From: Styela clava
Lineage: Eukaryota > Chordata > Ascidiacea > Stolidobranchia > Styelidae
DNA: 64,000 bases
Assembly: GCF_964204865.1 (NCBI RefSeq)
Contig: NC_135255.1
Span: forward strand, 23,217,135-23,281,134
Direction of reading: 5' to 3'
This document shows positions 1 through 12,008 of the stretch, piece after piece. A program made the translations under genes and the position numbers. The notes beneath the pieces were generated by a model. That model ran no database searches. It had not been told where the DNA came from and saw only the letters and a list, made by a program, of their open reading frames with translations. Numbering within the stretch: the stretch's first letter is position 1; the number at the start of each line of letters is the position of its first letter.

Positions 1-3000
1 ACAAAACTAATCGTGATTGACCTTCATACCTATGTCTTAGGTCGTGCAAAGACAGGTCAAATGTAGCTAATTTCCATGCACGTTATCTAAGAAATAAATT
101 TGATTTTCATCCTTTTACTATTCAAATCAGGTAGTTGACTATGCAAACCAAAACATAAACGTTTGGCACGCGAAGGTGCTCATTATTCATAAAATGGCAC
201 GCTGAATTCAAAAGGTTGCCGACCCCTGGACTAGATAGTACATACTAAGTAGTAATTTGGGACAAATTACTTTGAGCAAACTTGCATAAAATATTTTGAC
301 GTGTGGAAATATGTAAGACATCGTGATATTTTATTCGGAGTTGCGTGTGGAGATACGTTCATGGTTCAATGCATAGGAATGCATAGGTCTGCCGCGCCGT
401 ATCGGCAGGACAATAAAATAATTCGAAATATTGGTATTTCTGAACGTTCATAATTTTTTAACAATTATGAGTAGCGAACTGAGGGGCATCTCAAACGAAA
501 GCAAATTCGCGCAGTGAGATAAGATGTTACATTTTGAAATAAAGTTTGTTAAAAATTGAGAAATTCATTTTAGTCGCAACATTTTTCTCATTTTTAGTTA
601 GTTATGATCCGAAATCTCGTATTTTATTGAGAAATATTTTAGCAATAACATAGAGCTCTTTGTATGCTTTCAGTTGATACTTGAATTACTTTCGTAGCTA
701 TCGTATAACCAAACTTATAGCAAAATATGCAATTCTACATTCTTGTGTCGGATGAACACGTTCAATAATCGGCCATGACGTACTGACCAATGACCAGCTT
801 TCATGTAATAAAATATTTATTTAAATACTCATTGTGGTTCTAGACATACGAGGTCATAAAGTTGATTCCTTCTGAAACGAAAAACAAGCCGGTAAACCGG
901 CTTGCCGGGTTCAAGCAGTTAAATTCCGGTTAAAACAGAAGTCTCAGGTAAAAATAAGGTTTTAAACCATCAAAATAAGCCTTTAAATGTAATTACATAA
1001 CGAAGTCACACGGATCGACTAGGTAGTACATACTATGTAGTAATTTGAGACAAAATGATTTGAGCAAACTTACATGAAATAATTTAAACGTATGGAAATG
1101 TCTAAGATATCGTAAGGTGGAATTCTCTATTCTATATTTTTATTCTGAGTTGCGTGCGAAGATACGTTCATGGTTTAATGCATAGGAATTCCATTCATAG
1201 TTCGTGGGGCTTTGGTTCGCACGCAATGAGGAGCTGAAATATCGGGGTGTTGAATTGTGTACAAATCTCTCCTTATTAACTCGTATCGCATATTCCCCAC
1301 TTTTCTCTCACTTTTATTTTTTTGAAATGATGTCATAGTTACCCGTTCGCATATTTCACTTTAGTCAGTGTCTGATGATGAAACAATTTTAGTTCAATGT
1401 AGTTAGAGTAATAGGTAGTTTAGTTTAGCAGTTTTGGTGTTATTGGAATTGAAGTTGCATTATACATTACCCTAAGTCGGTTAATGCAATATTTTTAGCG
1501 CATCATCTCGAACATTTCGCCAGTGCACGATTTGAAAATTTACCACTGCATGATAGATTTATAATATATTCCAAGTGTCCTGAATATGTTAAAAAATTAT
1601 AGCTAGTTTGGTGGTGGAAAGAATTGAACTCCAAATTTCGATTGAAAATAGTAGCCCTTTAAGACGGGTGCTCGCACGGTGCTCTATTCGGAGAGAAAGG
1701 TGGGTGTGAGCGTCGAACAAAAAATATATTAATAAACCATGACACATTCTGGTATTCCTAAGATACCAGTTAAAAATGAGAGGGAAATTGAAATAGTGTT
1801 ACCATATGTGAGACCGCACTTTAGTAGCCAAGCTGAAGTCTCAGATAAGGTTAAGGTTTAAAATCATCAGAATAGGCATTAAAATGTACTTACATAACAA
1901 AGTCAAACGAATAGACTAGGTAGTAAATACTATGTAGTAATTTTGGGAAAATTAATTTGACCAAACTTGTATAAAATAATTTTAACGTGTGGAAATATCT
2001 ATGACATCGTGAGGTAAAATTGTCTATTTTCTTATTTCATACCAAAGTTGCGTGCGAAGATACGTTCATGGTTCAATGCATAGGAATTCCATTAATAGTT
2101 CGTGCGACTTTGGGTCGCACGCAATGAGGAGCTGAGATATCGGGGTGTTGAACAAATTCCTCGTTATTTACTCGCGTCGTATTTTGCTCGCGTTTCTCAA
2201 TCTTTTATCTTTTTGAAATGAAGTCATGGTTTGCATATTTCTCTTAGTCAGTATTTGATGGTGAAATAATTTTAGTTCATAAATTTAGTTGGAGTAATAG
2301 GTTGTTTAGTTTGGCAGTTTCTGGTGGTATTGGAATTGAGTTGCTTTTTAAATGACCCTAAGTCGGTTAGAATCAATATTTTCAGCAAAGAATTTTGAAC
2401 ATTCAGCCAGAACACGATTTGAAGATTATAACTGTATGATAGATTTATAATATATTCCAAGAGTCCTGAGTATGTTGTACTAGACGTCGAAGCGTTAAAT
2501 TTCGATTAAAAATAATAACCCCTTGAGACGGGCGCTCGCACGGTGCTTCATTCGGACCGAAAAGCGGGTGTGAGCATAGAATAAAAAATGTATAAATAAA
2601 CAATGGCACGTTCTAGTATTTCTAAGAAACCAATTATAATTGATGGGAAAATTGAAATAGTGTTATCATATGTGAGACCGCACTTTAGTAGCCAAACTGA
2701 AGTCTCAGGTAAGATTAAGGTTTAAAACAATCAAAATAGTCATTAAAATGTACTTACATAACAAAGTCAAACGGATCGACTAGGTAGTACATACTATGTA
2801 GTAATTTTGGAAAAATTAATTTGAGCAAACTTGCATGAAATAATTTTAACGTGTGGAAATATTCAAGACATCGTGAGGTAAAATTGTCTATTTTATTTTT
2901 TATTCCAAAGTTGCGTGCGAAGATACGTTCATGGTCCAATGCATAGGAATTCCATTCGTAGTTCGTGGGGCTTTGGTTCGCACGCAATGAGGAACTGAAA

Positions 3001-3420
3001 TATCGGGGTGTTGAATTGTGATCAAATCTCTCGTTATTTACTCGTATCCTATTTTTTTCTCACGTTTCTCTCTATTTTATCTTTTTAAAATTATGTCACA
3101 CACGGTCTCTTTCTCGCATGAAATTTGGCGTAATTTCAATCTCATTCATATTTCGATTAGTCAGTGTCTGATGATAAAATAATTTTAGTTCAGTGTAGTT
3201 GTAGTGATAAGTGGTTTAGATTGGCGGTTTTGGTGTTTTTGGAATTGAGGTTGGATTTTTGAATTAACCTAAGTTGGTTAGAATTGATATTTTAAGAAGA
3301 TCATTTTGAACATTTTGCCAGATTAAAATTTAATGATTTATAGCTGCTATATAGATTTTGAAAATTAGATTGATAGGATCTGAAGCCAATATAATTAGCC
3401 ACGGCCTCTGGTTCCGACCT
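1..3420. repeat. Tandem array of 0.8-0.9 kb repeats upstream of lectin A
   Basis: About four diverged copies of one unit lie head to tail. The marker phrase atggttcaatgcataggaat (or a close variant) recurs near 360, 1170, 2067 and 2930. The phrase tagtacatactatgtagtaa recurs near 235, 1020, 1918 and 2780. Spacings are about 0.79-0.90 kb. The same units lie upstream of lectin B (14222-17641) and, partly, lectin C (48790-50010). A hAT-like terminus (ccgacccctgg) is embedded near 215-230. The longest open frames in the array (62 and 77 codons) recur only because the DNA is repeated, and I see no gene here. Confidence 0.85.
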
Positions 3421-3617
3421 GCTCCGACTCCAGACCTGGTTTACTGTTTACACTATCTATTTTCTGTAACCTGATTTTTGAAAAGGCTCTAAACAAGCAT
3501 AGGTAAAAATAGGTCAATCTAAACTGGTGGTTCTCAGCTTTTAAATTTTATAAATTTAAACTCATCTTTTTGCTTATTTTAAAACTTCCTCTTACTCCCT
3601 ATTTAATGATAAAACGA

Positions 3618-3850
3618 TACTCCAGAAGTATGTAAACCAAGATGGCGGACACCGGAACGTAGTATGTGTACCAGGTTACGGTTAGGCCATAATTTCAGGA
3701 ACAAATACTACGGGAGTCACTTGGCTAGTCCCCGAACTCGTCATATACCTAAAATAAGGATAATTGGAATAATATTATGGCCTATCCCTAACCTGGTACA
3801 CATAACCTGGTTCCGATGTCCGCCATGTAGGTTCACATACTTCGGGAGTA
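3618..3850. mobile_element. Palindromic MITE, family 1, full copy
   Basis: The two halves are inverted copies: the left half starts ctccagaagtatgtaaacc and the right half ends ggttcacatacttcgggagt. Each arm contains the signature gatggcggacaccggaacgt or its complement, then an accaggtta..gttaggccataat block. The same element occurs at more than fifteen places in the window. It has no coding capacity and is probably a non-autonomous DNA transposon or foldback element. The superfamily cannot be named because target duplications are unclear. Confidence 0.8.
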
Positions 3851-4530
3851 TCTATGAAGCTACCTTTTTGCCCAATCTTTAATGAACCCAGCTACTGTTA
3901 TGGGCAAGCCACACTACCGCTGTAATAAAATAAAGTAGTCGTGAAAGTTTGCATAAATTAATGTTGACATACGCCATATTTTTCCCTGACATGTCCGGGA
4001 TTTTAGTGGTCAATTTTGCGTCAGGGAGAAATGCTAAAAAGTGCCTAAATGTCAGATTTTGGAATACACAGAATTCCTGCTACAAATCCTCGAGTTTCCA
4101 GATATTGCGCATCCACGAAATCCTATTTTTCAGAGATATGTCACATGCAAGCTTTTTTTGTACCACACGGGTTGCGTCGCATTCAGATAATTGTGATGTC
4201 ACATATGAACTGTATTACCAGCATTTTGTAATAGGTGCTTTAGTTGCACTACCTGTAACTTACTTTATTCTGTGTTAGAGTTTTAGTCACCAGTGCTAAA
4301 GATTAGGCAACAATTTTGCTTCTTTCGTTTTTTCTGTATTTATTCTATTCTCACAAGAAAGCGACGACAGCTTGTGCCTGGATACATAGTGAATTTATAC
4401 CATAATAAAAATGGTGTTTTGATTACCAAATTGGTCAAAATGGCTCATTAATTTGTTTTTCAACATATGGTAACCCTAGCATAAATAATTAATCATCTTG
4501 AACTAAATAATAGTAATACTGCGCGAGTAC
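3851..4530. other. Intergenic stretch without a recognisable gene
   Basis: This AT-rich sequence holds one 109-codon open frame (3949-4278). It shows no recognisable domain, no signal peptide and no splice-linked partner, and its recurrence at 18170 simply reflects the 14-kb tandem duplication. I do not support it as a gene. Confidence 0.5.
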
Positions 4531-4860
4531 AAGGCAACCTCGCTCCCCGTCCCTGGGAAGGTGGGAAGGAAACGTTGTTTTCGACCCAAAGGAGACCATA
4601 GAGCAGTTAGAGGTGGACCACAATGCTAGGCGCGAAATTAATTTTCATTTTGATGGAAAACTCCCCGTTTTCCTAGTTCCATTTCTTTATACGGTGTTTT
4701 CACTTTGTTGAGCAGAAATTGTTCACACGTAATAGGATATGGAATCTACCAATCAAAATAACACTATAAATACCACTGGAATAATAAACAGAGGGCCACG
4801 AGTGCTAAAAGCCTCTAGACGGGGCCCACAAGCTATATAAGGTTGGGAACCACTTTTCTA
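4530..4860. mobile_element. hAT-like non-autonomous element remnant
   Basis: The right end reads aggttgggaaccactttt, the complement of the CAGTGGTTCCCAACCT type of terminus common in hAT elements. The body carries phrases (aataacactataaat, gccactgg, acagagggcca) that recur at 12009-12295, 18751-19081, 28925-29112, 50205-50540 and 60115-60290. No transposase is present. The element lies about 220 bp before lectin A and may contribute 5' flanking sequence there. Confidence 0.6.
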
Positions 4861-5044
4861 CGCAATGCATTAAAAATACTAGACTCAGACTAGAAGCCAA
4901 CAGTCATTCTTGATCCAAATCTAAAAGGCAGAACAAAGATGCAGTAGACTTTAATTAACCGGATTCCATTTGCGTGTTGTAGGCTATGTGTTATCTACTG
5001 TGATTGTGTTAAGTAAGTTGTAATTTTAAAGTATTGTTTATTCA

Positions 5045-5078
5045 TCTCAGATAAATACGAGTATTTTTGAAACTAACC
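5045..5078 (+). promoter_or_regulatory. Conserved splice-acceptor-like site in the lectin A 5' leader
   Basis: A pyrimidine-rich stretch ends in tctcag at 5045-5050, 28 bases before the start codon. The same arrangement is kept at 19266-19299 (lectin B) and 50714-50747 (lectin C). A gtaagt sits only about 40 bases upstream. The tctcag could therefore be the acceptor of a very short or longer 5' UTR intron, or a spliced-leader trans-splicing site, which ascidians use. The context accATGat follows. Confidence 0.4.
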
Positions 5079-7882
5079 ATGATCAAATATATCACCCTGT
5101 TTATGCTTATTGGAATAATTACTTTGGGGAACGCATCGGCTTTGGATAATTATGGGACAGTACTGACCGAGCAAATGAATCGATATTGCGAAACGTATAT
5201 GTGTCAAGATACCGACCATACATCGGTAAGACAACAGAGAGGGCCGCGGGTTGGAAAAACTGGGCCAAAGGGCCCACCTGGACTACCCGGAATAGTCGGT
5301 CCCCGTGGACCTGCTGGAAGCGTCGGTCCACAAGGGGTCAAAGGTCAGCCCGGGGTTTCTGGACCACCAGGCCAAGTGAACTACACAAGAGTCGGAGAGA
5401 TTGTAGAAAAAAAAGTAATGGGTAATGCAACATTATTTATAGCGATATACAAAGTCTGATAATGGCCACTTTCTGTTACTACCGACTACCGACTGTTCCC
5501 CGACTAGGCAGTATAGTTTAATACTGGTGATCGCCACCATCATACCAAAAACTAAGCGCAAACAACATTTTCAACATCATTTGTCATCATATATGTGATA
5601 CCTCTTACAATCAGACTACCGCTCGTTTATTCACTTTGTATGCGACCACTCATTCGCAGACAACAGGGACATCCTTGGCAACTATTTTTGCATTTCTATA
5701 TTATTTTTGTTCTGACTTATTGCCAACTGATTTATGTATTCGTTTTCATTAGGTATGTTCGCGCTTGTGCTCAATGAAGACTGCAGCAATTTCGCCACAA
5801 CAGATCAAGCCCTGGTAACAGGCGGTGTGTTTGCAATCTATCCAGTGAGATTGAACCAAATAATTCACGTTTATTGCGACACATCGACAGACGGAGGAAA
5901 ATGGATGGTGAGAAAATTTCGTATTTAATGTACAAGATTACAATGTATTATGGCGCACTTGTGAGCTTGTGTCGTCTGAATCATCTTGGGCAAACTGCAG
6001 TTATGACACACTCAGATACAAATAGATATCAGACGAATCAAATAATTTAAAACTGTAGTTTCAGTCCGAGACTCATCTGGCAAAACCAAGTAGCCAAGTG
6101 TACGTAATATACAGCCGTAACGGTGCTCCCGAAGTATTCCTACCAAGATGGCGCACAACCTGAACATAGTATGTGTACCAGGTAAGGGTTGTTCAGGTTG
6201 TGCGTCATCTTAGTACGAATACTTCCGGAGCGCCGTCGTAACAACTGCTATTTTGCACTTTAAACATTTTAAATGCACTTTAGAGGAAGGTGTCACAGAT
6301 CAATGCTAACAATCAGTATATATTTTATCCAAGAGCATGATCACTTAATTTGCGGTGAACTACAGCCCGCGGAGTGCGTTTCTTCGACAGCTGAGGTCTA
6401 GTGTATGGAAATAGTAAATCGCCCTATGCGCGGTCAAAGATGTCGAATAGTGGCTGTATATGTTGGTCTAGTTAGTTCGGCACGATTCACGAATACTTTG
6501 TATCGTAGACAAGCAATTTTTGTTATTCTTTGCTGGGCATACCGAAGGAATAGATACATTTTCTGTAACAGGTTTTTCAACGAAGGTCTAACGGAATGCT
6601 CGATTTCGCCTCGTATGACTGGAATGCATATGCGAATGGATTTGGAAATTTAACCGGGGAATATTGGATGGGTAAGATAGATGGTTGTTGGAAAGGATAG
6701 GCTTGTAAAAAAAAAAATCAAAAAACTTCAACTTGTTTATCATTTATAAAGTTCCATAATTAACATATCACCAGAAAACTGGCAATTCTGGCAACGGGAT
6801 TCTATGATATATTTTTCGAAAGCAAAGCTAACTAAAATGAAAATATTGACTTTAATCTATGCGTAATAGCTTGGGTGTAAACTATGCTGAAGTGCAAATA
6901 TTCTCCCAAATATAGTCGCTTGTGAATCTTGAAGTGAAGCATCTAATCAAATAAAATAATTTACAATGTTCTCAAATTTGTTAGGATTGGAGAAACTACA
7001 TCGATTAACATCAGACGGTGACTTTGAACTCAGAATTGATTTGGAAGATTGGGAGGGATATAAACGCTACGCCAAGTATTCGTAAGTATTTCATCAATTA
7101 TATTTTACCCGTTTTTTACAGCTGTGGGTATTGCGGACGGAGATTCCGGCTTCTGATTCGGAAACGACAATTTTTGATTAAAAAAGCTGAATCATTCGGA
7201 ATACTTTTCAGATTTAATTGGAAGAATTTGACTCCGGCAACTTGTTTATTATTTCAAATCCGACTTCCTATCTTTACTTTGTGTTTAATGAAAAATTTTC
7301 TGGTCGAGTAATAGTTTTGATTATGAGATTGACCAAGTTGACTGTATAAGACAAAACTTGGAAATTATCGATCATCTAAAAACAGCATCCTTCCTATTAG
7401 TAACACTTTGTTTAGATTCTTACAAATCCGGTCGAGCATTTCTCGCGGCTTGTATCATCATATAGGTGATGCAAAACTGATTTTTCGGGTTTCAGGACTG
7501 AATATGAAATTCTATAATAAAACGCATTATATCTATGTTGTTGAAATAATATTCTCTTATTTCAGGTCGTTTTCCATCGGATCTGCTTCTACAAAATATC
7601 GACTCAATGTTGGAGGATATTCAGGAAATGCTGGGGATTCACTTACATCTAGACATAACGCAATGAAGTTTACGACGAAGGATCGGGACAATGATAGGTA
7701 TAGTAAGTAAATATAACAGTGGTGGATGGTGGTTTAATAGTTGCTATCACTCAACCCTCAACGGTAAGTATATCAGTGGAGGTCAGACTAGTAGAAACAG
7801 TGAAGGAGTCATCTGGTATCATTGGAAGGGAATGGATCACTCACTGAAGTTCACAGAAATGAAATTCCGTCCGAGAATGTAA
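5079..7882 (+). pseudogene. Lectin A: collagen/fibrinogen-domain (ficolin-like) gene, last exon frameshifted
   Basis: Five exons can be joined by GT-AG introns: 5079-5421, 5753-5907, 6572-6671, 6985-7081 and 7566-7882 (phases 1, 0, 1, 2). The start is the ATG that opens a 21-residue signal peptide ([21 protein letters not shown] in two parts: hydrophobic core, then NASA). Next come Cys37 and Cys42, 13 Gly-X-Y triplets, an NYT glycosylation site and a fibrinogen-like domain. Compared with B and C, 11 bases are missing near 7697-7705. The reading frame hits TAA at 7708-7710, giving about 279 residues. The conserved N-C-A cysteine is lost, and the C-terminal part (from NSGGWWF to KFRPRM) continues only in another frame to 7882. 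It is either a pseudogene, a truncated secreted protein, or a local sequencing error. Confidence 0.85.
6124..6233. mobile_element. Short palindromic MITE (family 1, 110-bp subtype) in intron 2 of lectin A
   Basis: The ends are gtgctcccgaagtattc and its near-complement gaatacttccggagcgcc. Each arm carries gatggcgcacaacctgaac or its complement. The element is present in intron 2 of A and B (20345-20454) but not in the corresponding intron of C (51452-51822). A further copy is at 37094-37205. Confidence 0.75.
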
Positions 7883-8522
7883 TAATGTCTAAACCAAGGC
7901 TGTGGAGTTAGAGTAGAATGTTAAAAATTTTCCTAAATCGGTGTTGCAATTTTGAACAAAAATTTAATTACTATATCAAACTTATCCTGCAAAAAGTCGT
8001 TTTCCCAATTTCTTCAAGTCAAAATACGAAATCCCAAATTTTACCAGGTACTTATTTGAAGTCAGAAGTCGAAATTTTCCAAGTTCGTAATCTCAAATTT
8101 TTCTCATTTTGATAATATACTCGGATTCTGAACTCGGTTTCTTCAATATCTCGAACTATTATTTCCACAGCCTTTGGTAAAATGTAAATATATTTTCATT
8201 TTACAAAATCAACATTTCAATGACTTTTCACCTAATCATCCGAGATAGAGTTTTCATTTTCAATACATTAATATAACAAATACCTGAACTAACCATTTTG
8301 TCATTATTCTATATATGCGTTTAATCTTGTATAAATACATGTAAAATTATTTTCTGTTTGACATCTTTCAATGGTAAAATTTGAACCAAACAATTGTTTT
8401 ATTCAAATGTCTTAAAACTTCCATTAAATCTAGTAATTTCGTTGTTTTGAATTCATTCAAGTTTCTTCAAATGTACATAATAATTTTTAATCATTTAATT
8501 CTTGATAGCATGCTTAGATGTC

Positions 8523-8528
8523 AATAAA
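8523..8528 (+). terminator. Poly(A) signal AATAAA of lectin A
   Basis: AATAAA lies in the context tgtcaataaatcatgtatta, about 640 bases after the ancestral stop. It is kept at equivalent places in B (22763-22768) and C (53767-53772), which supports a shared long 3' UTR. Confidence 0.6.
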
Positions 8529-8919
8529 TCATGTATTAGACAACAGGCTTGTTATTGTATTTGGGTTGGAGAACGGAAGGACAGCTGATTGCGAGCGCGA
8601 TTGATGTTTGTAAATTTTACAAATGTACTTTTGTGGGAATGGTCGTTTGCGAGAATAATACTTTGAAGGAAGTCATTTTGGGAGAATAAAGTCTGTAGAA
8701 AACGACTATTTTCAAATAATGCAGTTTTGCGAAAACGAGATTTTACAAGGGTGAGGTGTTTTGACAGAATTAAATTTATGAGATTAAACGTTACCGCGAA
8801 TGTAGTTTTAAATGAAATGTGCACTCAAATTTTAATTTTTTTAATTCAAATGGGCTGGATAGGATATGATTTACATATTTATCACAGGGGAGAGGAAATC
8901 CGATACGACGGATTAACCA

Positions 8920-9170
8920 CATGGCAAACCACGGCCTCTCGCCCGGTTATCATTCCATGTCGGGTATGGGATGAGTTAGTTATTTGTTTTCGGAAGCATT
9001 GACTTGATGGTGGAGAAAGCCGTAACCGACCAGCGGTTACGTAAACCACCTTACGGCGGCGAGGAGTCCAGCAATCCTCTCGCATATAACTATCCCCGCA
9101 TGGGATTTGAACCTGCGAATCACCGTGCCTTGTCACACCGACGCGGCTAACTGTGGCGTCAATATTCAAA
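8920..9170 (-). mobile_element. tRNA-derived SINE
   Basis: Read on the - strand, a tRNA-like head with a box-B match (GGTTCAAATCC, near 9105-9120) is followed by a conserved body: gagaggattgctggactcct, a ggtttacgtaaccgctggtc block, and a tail with catacccgacatgga. The same body recurs at 9850-10010, 24045-24205, 29577-29755, 55085-55232 and 60763-60943. It is an RNA-polymerase-III-type retroposon with no protein coding. Confidence 0.75.
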
Positions 9171-9849
9171 TTTTATTGGTAACATACTTCACTTCTGATT
9201 ACCTTACACTGGTTGTGGTGCGGAGCAATTACGTGCAATAGGATTGCTTGACTTCTACCTTTTCAGAGTGGTTCAAGTAACCCGTTGGTCTGTTACGACT
9301 TTCACCACCAAGTATATATACAACGAATAACTGGTTGACTATTTTCATACTTTGTCAGATAACCAGACGATGAGACGAGTGTCTGTGGTTCGCGATATAA
9401 TTAAATGTGTCTTATCACTTTTCTTCTCCCATAGAATAATTGATTAAGAGCTATCTCATTTTAAAGTTCAAATAAAAATTGCTTCTCCAGAATACTCCTA
9501 TGTTGATGAGTATGAACTGTGGCCTTTCTCACATCTGCATTCGCGCAAAGACACATTTTTGCTGAAATCCATATTCGTAACATCTTCCAATGCTATTTCA
9601 TTTCTGAATTAAACTGCTCTCATATCGGAGGTTATTACCCAGTGTACACGACTCTCCATGTTGGTTAGAAATCCCTAAAAACTCCGAGCAGGTATTCGAT
9701 GAATTGGACTCTAATCATGTTACGGGCCTCCCAACACTGGTCATTCTGGCAAATATACAATCTTTTAAACTTCCTCGCAGGCAAATTTCTTCCAAATAAG
9801 ACCGATCTTGCGCGTCAACCATGAATCATGAGAGGACCAGCAATACCAT

Positions 9850-10010
9850 CACATCTCTAATCACTATATGCCAGTTCGCAAGTTCGAATCCCGTAGAAGA
9901 TAATTAAGTGAGAGAGAGTTGCTGGACTCCTCAACGTGACAATGTGGTTCACGTAGCCACTGGTCGGCATGGTCAGGTCCCATTCTCATGCCTGACATGG
10001 ACTGGTGCTT
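9850..10010 (+). mobile_element. tRNA-derived SINE, partial
   Basis: The box-B-like segment agttcgaatcccg is followed by the family body (agagttgctggactcctcaa, ggttcacgtagccactggtc, catgcctgacatggactggt). It is in the opposite orientation to the copy at 8920. Confidence 0.7.
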
Positions 10011-10079
10011 GGTATAATTAAGCCAAAATAGGTATGATAAGGTCCGAGTTAGCGCATATTTAGAACCTACCAATCGAGA

Positions 10080-11440
10080 GAAAAACATTAGTCATTCAAC
10101 ATCTCTGACAACAGGAGTTTTAGTATAAAAGTATATTTAAAATTCATTTTCTTTCACACTTGATATTAAAAGATAAAATAACTAATGAAGCCAGGATTTG
10201 CATTTCCACACCCAATGTTTAATGCATTCCGCCTATTTTTTAAATATTTGTTAAAAGCTGTTTAGAAAATATCCATGAAATAAAATTTGACTAAAGACTA
10301 GGGCAGGACATTTCAAATCGAATATTCGAATCGAATAGTAAATATTGGAATCGTTTCATAGCAAAATTTCGAATCGCCGCCATCTTGTTTTTTTTCTTTC
10401 CTCCAATGGCCGAGATATATTTTTCAATTTATTTTTATTGAAGCCATATTTTTTCACAAAATTTTGACATATGGGTCTTTTCTGTAGTGATCTATTGATG
10501 AAAACGTGTTTTTTTTTGTTGTGTATGAACGCTCAGCAGTCTGTATTCTCTTCCTGCTATGTACCCATTTTATTTGACATGGGTATTTTTAAAATTATTT
10601 TTTTTGTCAACCATTAAGCCCTAAAGCTTCAATCATGGCTTTTTAAAAGCGTGTGCTAGAGTTCTATTCAGCAATATATCTTTAAAACACACTCCTCCAA
10701 AAAAAAATTTTATGCAAAAAAATTTAAAAAATTTCTAAAGAAAAAATTGGACTTTTAAAAATTCTGTGTACAGTGGAGGGTTAATAATTAACCCTAATTA
10801 ATTAATTTTTTCTTCAACGTTTTCATCAAGTTTTTCCTAACACAACAATACCGAAACGACTATTATAACATAAATGGTTATTACTCCGAAATTCACAATT
10901 GTATTTACAGGTGTATCAAGTTAAACGCTAAAATTACCGATTTTGATGACGTCACAGCTCTTAATATTACTGCACAGACCGCCCCCAATGCAAAGAAATT
11001 AAATTTTTTCGACGGAAATGCGCGTAGAACGACGTAAACAATTCCATACGCGCATTTACGCGTTAAAATTACCATTAATTTTGCGTAACGTTTTTTTACG
11101 TGAAAAATCTCCATACTTCTGCCAACTATGACTATGGAGCAGTCGAAATCATATTTATCAGAACAACACGGCGCCAGGGATGGTCAGGGATAGTATGTAT
11201 GACTGAAAATACATGCTAAACCAACAATAAGTCATTATAAAGGAGTATTTCCTGTCTGAGCTGAGTTGACATTTTCAGACGTCCGACAGGCGATTTTGAA
11301 ATCCACGTTATTTATACGATTCGCACTTTGCGTCACGGCTGGAAGGTTTTATCGGGACAACACTAAAAGGCTGAAGGAAGAAACGAATGAAGTGGAGGAA
11401 AAACGGAAGTTGAAGTGTTCCCAAAGGTGAAAAATTAAAA
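10080..11440. other. Intergenic sequence downstream of lectin A, part homologous to the B and C flanks
   Basis: Up to about 10270 the DNA is a diverged copy of the sequence after lectin B (24280-24450) and C (55310-55480). Beyond that the match stops, so A lacks the HYLS1 half of the module. The next kilobase holds an AT palindromic patch (tcgaatattcgaatcgaata near 10316-10340) and no recognisable gene. Confidence 0.5.
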
Positions 11441-11445
11441 AACAC

Positions 11446-11810
11446 TAAAAGGCTGAACACTAAAAGGAAGAAGGGGATGAAATTTCTTCCGACGGGTAGT
11501 TAGGTGGCTGGAGTCACTAAAATGCTGAACACTAAAAGGAAGAGGTGGATGAAATTTCTTTCGACGAATAATGAGGTGGTTGAAGTCACTAAAATGCTGA
11601 ACACTAAAAGGAAGAAGTGGATGAAATTTCTTCCGACGAATAATGAGGTGGTTGAAGTCACTAAAAAGCTGAATACTAAAAGGAAGAAGTGGATGAAATT
11701 TCTTCCGACGAATAATGAGGTAGTTGAAGTCACTAAAAAGCTGAACACTAAAAGGAAGAAGTGGATGAAATTTTCTCCGACGAATAATGAGGTAGTTGAA
11801 GTCTTGTTAT
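11446..11810. repeat. 72-bp minisatellite
   Basis: Just under five copies of a 72-bp unit are present (ctgaacactaaaaggaagaa, then gtggatgaaatttcttccga, then a gtggttgaagtcactaaa segment). The markers at 11521 and 11593 give the exact period. Because 72 is a multiple of three, both strands stay open across the array, producing a 24-residue lysine-rich repeat in a 144-codon frame (11504-11938). I see no domain, start context or splicing evidence, so coding is doubtful. Confidence 0.85.
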
Positions 11811-12008
11811 TGCTTCATTGCTTGCACGCTTTTCTATTAAAACCACTTTTATTCAATGGCTCAGAATCTTGCTTTGACCAGTGGGATCCAGTCATTAAAA
11901 AATTACCCCGAACTATGTTGTTGAAGATATCAGGTTAAGACTCCATGCCTACCTGCTTAACCGGGTTAAATACATAAGACAGCCAATCCTGAAATGAGAA
12001 GATTTCTG

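Noticed and set aside
3949..4278. 109-codon open frame on the + strand, repeated at 18170-18499
   Set aside because: The second copy is explained by the 7.3-kb duplication. No domain, signal peptide or splice partner, and only one lineage is sampled, so conservation cannot be claimed.
5067..5078. Upstream TTG as start of the lectin
   Set aside because: The ATG at 5079 directly opens a proper signal peptide and is in the conserved context actaaccATG in all three genes.
9100..9170. Possible functional tRNA gene
   Set aside because: Box B is clear but no complete cloverleaf or acceptor stem is seen, and the segment continues into a SINE body that recurs elsewhere.
11500..11748. Hydrophobic repeated frame on the - strand resembling a membrane protein
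   Set aside because: Antisense of the 72-bp minisatellite; open only because the period is a multiple of three.
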